Below are positions 15,923 to 24,500 of a stretch of 25,551 nucleotides of DNA, piece by piece. The position numbers and the translations under genes were made by a program. Where the stretch lies: the IMG/VR virus record IMGVR_UViG_3300010883_000405, positions 1 through 25,551 of that record; one strand, 5' to 3'. The notes under the pieces were generated by a model. The model had not been told where the DNA came from, ran no database searches, and saw only the letters and a program-made list of their open reading frames with translations. Source of the DNA: a virus. Numbering within the stretch: position 1 is the stretch's first letter; every line of letters begins with the position of its first letter.

Positions 15923-16713
15923 TAGCAACAGTAGCAACAATAGTAGGTGTCGTAATCTCCGGAGTGGGGGCAGGGATGTCTTTTAATCAGGCGTCTAAAG
16001 CTAAAGACGCTCGTATAAAAGCAGATAGAGTAGCGAAAGAGAAAATGTCCGAGGCTATGAAGAGGTTAGACGTAAACTATATGGAGGCTTTATCTGTGCC
16101 TATGGAAGCTTTCGAGCAACAAAGAGAACAGATAGGTCAGATTAGCGCCAATGTCCTTGAGGCTGCCAAAGAAGGCGACCAAAGGGGAGTGGGCGCTACG
16201 GCGGGTCAGGTTCTAGCGGGAAGTCAGGCTATGACTGATGCTCAACGCGCAGAGATGGAGAAGACAATCTTCAATCTTGATGCCGCAACAGCGGAGGAAA
16301 GCTCTAGGCTACGAGATGTTAAGACGCAGATTAATTTAGAGGAGGCCGCAGGCGCTCAGGCTGCAGCGGCAGAGGCATCGGCAATGAGGTCGGCCTCTAT
16401 GCAGCAAGGCTTCCAACAAGTAGGTAATGCAGTACAGCAGGGTATAGGTGCTGCGGATTTGTATAGCAAAGGAGGAGCGACAAGGGCTGTTAATAAACAG
16501 ATGAAGAATAACCCCAACTTCAAATCTCAAGTGGCGAAATTGGATACCGCAAATCAAGGAATGAATGTTCCGTCCGGAGAATTTAATGCTGCAGGACAGC
16601 CTATAATGAGAAACATTCAGATTGCCGATATGAGTCCTTTGCAGTTTAATGACTACATGACTAACAACTTTACTAAGCAGGACATTAGAGGTATATTCCC
16701 AACACAAAATTAA
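15910..16713 (+). CDS. Probable internal virion / ejection protein with N-terminal membrane segment
   Basis: A 267-residue protein. Residues about 3-24 are a hydrophobic Val/Ile/Gly segment, likely a membrane span, followed by a basic patch (KAKDARIKADRVAKEK). Residues about 35-195 are a long Ala/Gln/Glu-rich helix region (AAGAQAAAAEASAMRSASMQ). The remainder is polar. This layout, a short membrane helix followed by an Ala-rich helical rod, is that of T7 gp14-like internal virion proteins, which leave the head first and form a channel through the outer membrane. The start overlaps the cupin-like gene by 13 bases. The position before two further large cargo-type genes supports an ejection role. 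No enzymatic motif is visible. Confidence 0.68.
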   Translation: MSAVIATVATIVGVVISGVGAGMSFNQASKAKDARIKADRVAKEKMSEAMKRLDVNYMEALSVPMEAFEQQREQIGQISANVLEAAKEGDQRGVGATAGQVLAGSQAMTDAQRAEMEKTIFNLDAATAEESSRLRDVKTQINLEEAAGAQAAAAEASAMRSASMQQGFQQVGNAVQQGIGAADLYSKGGATRAVNKQMKNNPNFKSQVAKLDTANQGMNVPSGEFNAAGQPIMRNIQIADMSPLQFNDYMTNNFTKQDIRGIFPTQN

Positions 16714-16715
16714 TC

Positions 16716-18572
16716 ATGGCGGATACATTTTATAAATACCAACCACAGGCCCCGTCTACAAATGTAAATTGGGCGGAGGTATCTAAGAACTTCACTGATA
16801 TACTCAGCGACGAAGTCCGGGTACGTGAGGAGAAAAAGGCTGCCATTAACGAGGGTACAAGGGAGCTACAGCGTACACTTAATACTACTGAGCAGGGGCT
16901 GCACGGAACAGCCAATCAGTGGATGCTTAAGGGGGCAGCTGAGATACAGGAGGTAATGTCTATGCAGGACAGATTGTTACAAAACGGTTCGTTACGTTTA
17001 TCGGACTATACTGTTATGCGTCAGAATTTAGTAGACGGGACGGATGGTATGCTTGCCTTGTTTAAGACATTCAATACAGAATATAAGGAACGCATGGCGC
17101 GGGCAAGTGATGCCGGGGGAGCGGAAGGCGCACAAAGCCAAGAGCTTGAGGCGTGGGCTATGCAGCAGATAGAGGGGTTTGCAAATTTCTCTACCTCTGC
17201 TTATATTGTAAATCCTGAAACGGGAACGGGCAGTGTCGGGATGATAGTCGATGGCGAGGTTTCTAGAAACCCTAACGACCTACGCAGTGTTGCGTCTTTG
17301 AACGGGATGATGGGACAGCAATACGACTACTATGACCTTGAAGAATCAACGCAAGCTATGGCTGCAGATTTGGGAGAGACGTCAGAGATATTCCGTACAT
17401 ACGGGGGTCAAACTGCAAAGGGTCTTATAACAAAGGTCAGCTCAAATAATTGGAGGGGAAAGAATTTAACGGATGAGGATTTAGAGACCTTGGGTATGAG
17501 CGGAGAGGAGGGAGAGATGTTAAATATGTATACCGCATCAGAGAATCAATTCATTAGTACGATTATGTCTGATATGTATCACACGTCTTCTATCCTTACG
17601 AATAACATCTACGAAGCAGGAAACGGAGAGAACTATACATTCACCTTTGACGAGGATAGGGGAGAGAACGAAATCTTATTAACTATAGACCCTATAACAG
17701 GAGCTATGGTTCCCACATATACAGACGAGCAGGAGGAGGATGTAAAAAATGCTATACGTACAAGTCTACGTAGCAAGCTAGACTCTACTACTGAGACCTC
17801 TGTCGTAAGCGACTACACACCTGAACCTAGGAACGAAGCTGAGACTAAAGAACAGGAAGTAATAGATAGGGGATTGGCGACGGATTGGAGCAGAATATGG
17901 TATGGCACTGATACCGAGAAAACTGCCGCGCTTGAGTCTTTGTTTGGCACAGAGGATAACCAAGACCTTCAGGGATTTGATTTTAATGCTGAGGGCGACA
18001 TAGTCTTAGATTATGCAGATGATAGCAAAGACCGTATTATTAAAGTAGGGTCCGCGGGCTCTTATGAAGACTTTCTACGTACCGGTACGGAGGTTACAGG
18101 TATTGCTAACGGAGATAGAATTATAGAACTTGCGGGAACTATGCCTGAGGGTGCTTCTTATGTACAAGGAACGGTGGGTATCGGCGCAAGCAGAGGTACG
18201 GACCCTCTTGTTCCTATTGTTGTAGCTAAAAAATTTACCGCCAACGCTATGCCTACCTCCGTATACACAGCAGGTGTAAGCGAGGACAAAGCCGCCGCTG
18301 CAATTAATGCAGCATATTCAGCCTATGGAATAAAAGCCACCCACGACACAGATGGATATGAAGAAGTATCTATTAAGAGAAATCTAAACTTCGGAACAGA
18401 CAAGGATGCGGAGTGGGTTGAAATCGGGACGTGGAATCCAAGTGAAAGCGGCACAGATGGAGAGGATAACTATAACGCTGCAATGGGTTATATAAACGGA
18501 GTCATTGCATCATACGATACTGAGATTATACAGCAAATTAGTGCCCAAGGCGGGTCCGGTGAACTAGATTAA
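16716..18572 (+). CDS. Probable internal virion / cargo protein
   Basis: A 618-residue protein starting two bases after the previous stop, with an AATC leader. It is acidic and soluble with no signal peptide. Residues about 1-150 are helical, with Gln/Glu/Met-rich stretches (WAEVSKNFTDILSDEVRVRE) and a Gly/Ala linker around residue 130. The middle part is mixed, with many Thr, Asp and Asn. The C-terminal region (about 490-618) has alternating strands and helices (DKAAAAINAAYSAYGIKATH). No catalytic signature was recognised. Its place between a gp14-like protein and the giant protein, in the same close-packed unit, suggests capsid cargo injected with the DNA, comparable to T7 gp15. This is inferred from context. 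Confidence 0.58.
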   Translation: MADTFYKYQPQAPSTNVNWAEVSKNFTDILSDEVRVREEKKAAINEGTRELQRTLNTTEQGLHGTANQWMLKGAAEIQEVMSMQDRLLQNGSLRLSDYTVMRQNLVDGTDGMLALFKTFNTEYKERMARASDAGGAEGAQSQELEAWAMQQIEGFANFSTSAYIVNPETGTGSVGMIVDGEVSRNPNDLRSVASLNGMMGQQYDYYDLEESTQAMAADLGETSEIFRTYGGQTAKGLITKVSSNNWRGKNLTDEDLETLGMSGEEGEMLNMYTASENQFISTIMSDMYHTSSILTNNIYEAGNGENYTFTFDEDRGENEILLTIDPITGAMVPTYTDEQEEDVKNAIRTSLRSKLDSTTETSVVSDYTPEPRNEAETKEQEVIDRGLATDWSRIWYGTDTEKTAALESLFGTEDNQDLQGFDFNAEGDIVLDYADDSKDRIIKVGSAGSYEDFLRTGTEVTGIANGDRIIELAGTMPEGASYVQGTVGIGASRGTDPLVPIVVAKKFTANAMPTSVYTAGVSEDKAAAAINAAYSAYGIKATHDTDGYEEVSIKRNLNFGTDKDAEWVEIGTWNPSESGTDGEDNYNAAMGYINGVIASYDTEIIQQISAQGGSGELD

Positions 18573-18573
18573 T

Positions 18574-21500
18574 ATGGAAGAACTACAGAAGCTATATAAC
18601 GTACTCTCAAGAGATGGGTACTATACAAAGTCCTTTGAGGAATTTCAGGTTCAGTATGATGACCCTGCATATCGAGATAAGGTATTTGAGTTGACTACTC
18701 GTGAAGGTCTTTATACGAACTCTAGAGAGGAGTTTGATATTAAATACTCTGTAAAAAAAAAAGACGAAACTATACAAGAAGATATGGATTCTGTTTCGGT
18801 CGATACTTTTTTGGACTCACCTTCGGGTGAAGAGGCCGCGCCTCCTGTTGAGCTAACTCCTGAGCAGCAGGAAGCTGAGTGGATGAATGCTATTCGCTCG
18901 GGAGAGGAGGTCCCGAGAGACAAATTTGGACTGCCTGACGCTTCGCAATATAGTGGGGGCGTTTTGTTACAAAATGGAGAGGGTCCTTCGAACGTCTTGT
19001 GGGACGAAGGAGGAATGGTGGCGGACAACAGACCTGAGATGCCAAAACAGATTCGAGAAGAGTATGAGGCCGGGTGGAAGCAAAGAAATTTAGACTCAGC
19101 AGAAGCCTTAAAAATTGTTCAGGCTGACGAAGTTGCCGCTGCAGAAACCTTAGCAATAGAGAAGCAGGATGCAGCTAATAGACTCTCAAGCGACCCGGAA
19201 TTTTTATCAGACGTAGAGACTATAACGCCAAGCTTGGTAGGTAAAACTGAGGAAGAGGTAGTGCCTGAGCTGAATGAAAAGTTTGGTAAGTATGGGTTTC
19301 TTTTTAAGGAGTCAGGCTTGGGAGACAATGTAACCGTAACTACTGTAACGGGAGATAATTCTTATACGTTTAACCTTGACGCTTGGACGGAGTCGGGAGA
19401 GATAGAAGGCGCAGAGAATATAAAAAGATTTATTAAGACCCACGCCGTAGACAATAGGGTTGATACGGAGGTGTCAGACTTTGTGATTGCAGCTAATAGG
19501 GCGCAGAACTTACGCGATGGAGCGTATAGAGATAATGGCGACGGAACGGTATCTACCGTTAAGATGATGTCGTTTGATGAGGATGGGAAGTTCTATGCTG
19601 CCCCAACTCTTTTCCCTAAAGACCCTGAAAATGTAACCTCTGCTTCGGACTCATGGAAAGAACTCCCGTGGAGAGAGGCTATAGAGGTGGCAAGAAATCG
19701 GGGAGAGCTTTTCCAATTCGAGACCGAGGAAGAGGCAGAAGATTTTGCTGAGGGTGGGTGGAAAAATATAAGCAACGTAGACCTAGAGGGTCAGAAGTTT
19801 TATGCGGACAGGGGATTTGACTACAACTCGGAGCGTAAGGCAAGGGATAATTATAATGATGCCCTTGAGGAGCTGATGTTTATCGAAGAGGCCAAGTCAA
19901 ATATGAGTTTTGATTATGGAGAGGACGCAGAAAAGTACCCTGAATTGTTTGTAAACGGTCAGCTTCGTAGAGACTATAGAGAGGTGGCGGAGGAACTACA
20001 AAAGAAGGTGGATGGACTGTATCAAGTGGCTCACGCAGATGACGAGAAGGAGCAGTTGCGCGAAGAGTTTGACCTATACCTCGCTAAAAGACAGCAGGGT
20101 ATATCTGCTGAGGCGGCGAAGATAAATAAAGAGGCCCTCAATGAAGGATGGAGACTGCAGGATATTTCACAGAGAAACCTTGGGATTAATCTTTCCGAAT
20201 TAAATACCTATGTTCCTAAGAATGAGCGCGAAGAGGTCCTGTTAGACAATCTTAAAGTAGAATTAGCAGAAGTAAACTATAATATAGACTTGGCTTCTGA
20301 CAAGTACTTACAAGCTCAAACATTTTATAGCGCGAAAGATAATAAAAATATCTACCAAGAATTTTCTGAGAATTGGGATGCTTTTTCCACTGAGTTTTGG
20401 GATGGGTTGAAACGAGGTCAGGCTATGGATATTATTATGAAGCATACCATAGGCATAACAGGAGAGGAAGACGCGGAGGAGAGGGCAGCTAAGGTTAGCG
20501 AATACCTTGCCTCAGTTAGCGGGAAGCAATCGCGTGTCTTAGCTCGCTTTGAAGAGGCGCGGGGTTTCCGGGAAACTATGGAGGTGTTTACTGACAACCC
20601 TTACGAGATGATAGGCACATGGTTTTCAAGCTCTATAAGTATGATGCTTCCTATGGGGTTACAGATTGTACCTGCAGCTGCTGTTGCAGGGGGTACAGCC
20701 GGTCTTGCCGGGGGGCCCTTAGCGGAGGTTACCGTTCCTGCAGGCATAGGGTATGGTGCAATGGCGGGGATGTCTGCAACAAACTTTTGGGTAGAGTATA
20801 CTAATGCATTCCTTGAGGCGGTAGCTAATAACCCTGCAGGGTATAACCCGTTAGACGGTCAGGACATGCTGAAGGCTTTCCAAAACCCGGAGGTATGGGC
20901 AGAGGCTAATGACAGGGGGGTAAAAAGAGGGTTAGCAATTAGCGCAATGGATTTGGTAGGCATGTCTGTGGCCGGACGCTTATTTAGTTTGGGAAGGTCA
21001 GCGGTTACAAGACCCGCGAAACTCCTTGCTCTCGGAGCGGCAGAGCGTGTGATAGTAGACCCTCTAGTAGAAGCAACGGGAGAAACTCTTGCTCAAATAG
21101 CAGTAGGGGATGATATCCGTTGGAAGGAAGTAATGGCGGAGGCGGGAGGAGCGATTGGAAACAACAGTGCGCCCATGGCGATACGGATGTTGAATGACAC
21201 ACGAAAAAATAACCATCTTAAGATAGCGGACAACCTTACAAGTTTAAGGTTTATGGCTATGGATAATGGAACGTCTACTCAAATTATGGAGTGGACAAAT
21301 AACATGAAGAAGCTAGGGAGGATAGACGAGAAAACCTATGGACGAATACTAGAGAACATAGGGCTTCGGGATGAGGCAAGGAGTTTGCTTAATACAGGTA
21401 CTAAGAGGGGCGCTAAGAAGACAGGGAACACAGCGGTTGAGTCCCGCATAATGGAGCTTCTCTCTGCACGAGAACAGCTTAGCTCGACAACAAATAGGAG

Positions 21501-24500
21501 CGAGGTATTTAGAAAGGAGTTGGGAGATATAAGAGAAGAGATTAACTTCTTAGTTAAAAACAAAGAGCTTGTTGAAAACGATACTGCCGTTGACCTAGGC
21601 GCTTTAGGATTAGAGATAGGTGGTAGAAGAAGTTCTAAAAACGATTTGCGTGAGGGAGTTGACAGGTATAGTATTAACGGGAGGCTATTCACCCGTAAAG
21701 GCTTTAAGAAAGCTGTAGAAAATCTTACACAGACACAACTCTTAAAGTATAACATTATAGTCTCGGAGCAGGGTGACGCCAAGGAGATGTCTAATTTTCT
21801 TACGCCTCTATATGACAAGGCTAGAGCAAAGCTCCCTGAGCTTGCTAAAAAAATAGACGAGAAGGCCGGGCTCCGCAAGAAGAAAGCTCCCGTTAGTATA
21901 AGTGTAGAGCAATCAACAGAGGCCCTAAAAAATGAGAATGAACTACGTAAGATTCGTGGAGAAGAGGAGATAGTTATTGATGAGAAGAGCATTGCGTCAA
22001 TGCAAAATGAGTTAGCTGCAGAGATTCAGGAGTACCAAGACCTAGGTGTTTCTGTAAGACCACCTACTGAAAACGACGTCATTAGTGCGCTGCTTTCTAT
22101 TGACGTTTCAAATCCTACTGAGGCACAGTTCCAAGCTGTAAAAGCAGAACTTATAAATCAATCAGCTCAAGAGCAATTAAAAAACAAGAAGAAAGATATT
22201 ATCTCAGACACCAAGACAGAGACAGAGACAGAGACAACGAAAGAAGAAAGATTAGAAGCAAGAAATAAAGATTTATTTAGCGAGACCCAACAGGCTCCCG
22301 GTATTCCGGGACGACCTACTATATCAGATATAACAACTGAAGGTGATGTCTCTACCGCGACCTATACCAATGAGAGCGGCGAGACTGATGTGATAATAAG
22401 CAGTACCGGGACGACTAATAATTTCGTAGGATTCTTTAGGGTTTATGAAGACGGCAAGCCTACTAATAAGTGGACTTCTAAGATGGAGGTAGACAGTGGT
22501 GTAGGGTTTAGCGATATGATTACCAAGGCTCAAGAAGCACTTCCTCCCGGGCATCAGTGGACTGAATCAAAAAGCATTTCAAAAGATGGTCTAAGGGTAT
22601 GGAATAACTCTTCTAAGAAAGGATACACCGCAGCTTTAGATTCTGAAGGCAATGTAATAACTAAAGAAGTAACATTAAATAAAGCAAAAAAAGGTGAGAC
22701 GACGGGAGAGTCTTCTGATTATAACACCGAAGTCTTTGCTACAAGAGAGGCTGCAGATGCAGCGGTTAAAGAGCTTCAGGAAATTTATCCCGGGATAAAA
22801 GCTGAGAGTAAGCGGTACAGAAAAAAATCATTCCAAGTTAAAATTCAACTTCCTGTATTAGTTCGCACGGATACCGACACCACGACTGAGGTAGAGGTAG
22901 AGGTTGACGCTGAAGTAGAGATTGTATCTAGACCTACCAAAAAAGATCGGGATAGTTTTGATGCGGGTAAGCTAGGTGAATCAAGAACTCGTGGTATTAT
23001 TGCGGGAATCCTACAGAAAGAAGCAGACAATAAAAAACTTACCCCCTTCCAACAGAGAGTTAAGGATGAGTCTTCGGATTTATTCTCCGAGATGTCGGGT
23101 GCTCAAGAGTTGGAGGCGGCACTTCAAAGCAAAGAAGCGCCCAAGAAGAAGGGTAAGAAGAAGGGCAAGAAGAAGGGAGGCGCTAACCTACAGCTAGGTG
23201 TTGACCCTAAGCTGAGTGATGGGAGCAAGCGTAAGGGTTTGCGTAAGGCAGAGAAAAAGAAAGCAGAAGATTTACTTAAGGAAGTTCAGGACGACCCCGA
23301 AGCGGCGGACCTATTATCTGAAGAGGTATTTACTGCAGAGAACCCCGCTCCCGGAGTTACTGTATATACCGTAACAATAAGGGAGAACTCTAAACTTGCC
23401 AACAAAGTAAGACGGATGGGACTTGATGAGCTAGTAGGCAAGAAGATTAATCTTGTTATGGCTGACCAACTTATTGTTAATGACGACTATATGGGTGGTC
23501 CTTTGTTCGCATTACAGGATAAATTATTTGGCAAGGTAGCTTGGGCGTCGATGGACTTGGCGGCGGCAAGAAAAATTATCAAAGGAGCTATAGACTCTGA
23601 CTACTCGGTAGTATATAACATGGCTCCCAATGCGATTGTATCTAACACGGCTTTTAGACAGGAGTTTTTAAAAGCAGTAGAGCGTCTCTCTAAGAAGGAA
23701 CAGAAGAAAGTGTTTGCTGAGATTAAAAAATTTGGGAAGAAAACAGGGAAGGACAATTGGAAAGCTCTTATAGCTGAGTCTAAAAACTTGGAAGAGTTCC
23801 TTGATGAAATGAGCGATTTTAATACCGCAAACAAAAGAGAGCTTATGTTGGCTATTATGCCAACAGAATCTGTAAAAGCTTCTTTAGGAATAAACAGTTT
23901 GCTAGAAGGGAAAGGCATAACAGTAGAAAGTATCCTCTCTATAATAACAGAGGACATGGTCAACGACCTACCTGCAGGAGCTCTCCTTACAGTTCTTAAT
24001 ATCACAGACAAGAACGGGAACAAAGTCACAGCGGAGACCGCTGAAGAGGCTATCATGACTCCGGAGCAACAAAAGGAAGAGGGTATACCTGAGCATCCTA
24101 ACTACCCTATATACCTACGGGGAAATGTAGAGGCTCTTATGAGTGAGACCACTCCGTTTTGGAATGTAATAAGTAAAGCCCTAGATACTATTAATAAAAA
24201 GGTAGCGGGAATAATAAAGAAAAAGAGTTCTACCACAAAAAAATATACCGAGCAGTACACATCTAAGGAGACATTGACAAATGAGTTGTATCAGGCACAG
24301 GTGGGGGCAACAGAAAGCAGGCAAACAAACCCTCTTCAGGTAAGAGACTATAGGAAGTTTGTTAGCTTATTGCAACGCTCGTTTCCTAACGTAGAGGTTC
24401 TTAGTTCTCAGGAAGAGTTTGACAATCTAGTCCTAGACCTCAGAGCAAAAAAGCTTATAACAAATAAATCGCAAAAGGTTTACGGTGCGGTATATGGCGG

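Noticed and set aside
16336-16707. 123-codon reverse-strand frame
   Set aside because: It is antisense to the gp14-like gene; Cys/His/Arg-rich and without domain pattern.
21336-21992. 218-codon open frame on the reverse strand
   Set aside because: It lies wholly within the giant forward gene, has a Ser/Leu/Phe-rich shadow composition and no promoter or recognisable motif.
22214-22236. Short repeats as a possible CRISPR array
   Set aside because: The units are directly adjacent, only six bases long and in frame in a coding region; there are no spacers.
23601-24056. 151-codon reverse-strand frame
   Set aside because: It is antisense to the giant gene, with composition typical of a complement shadow.
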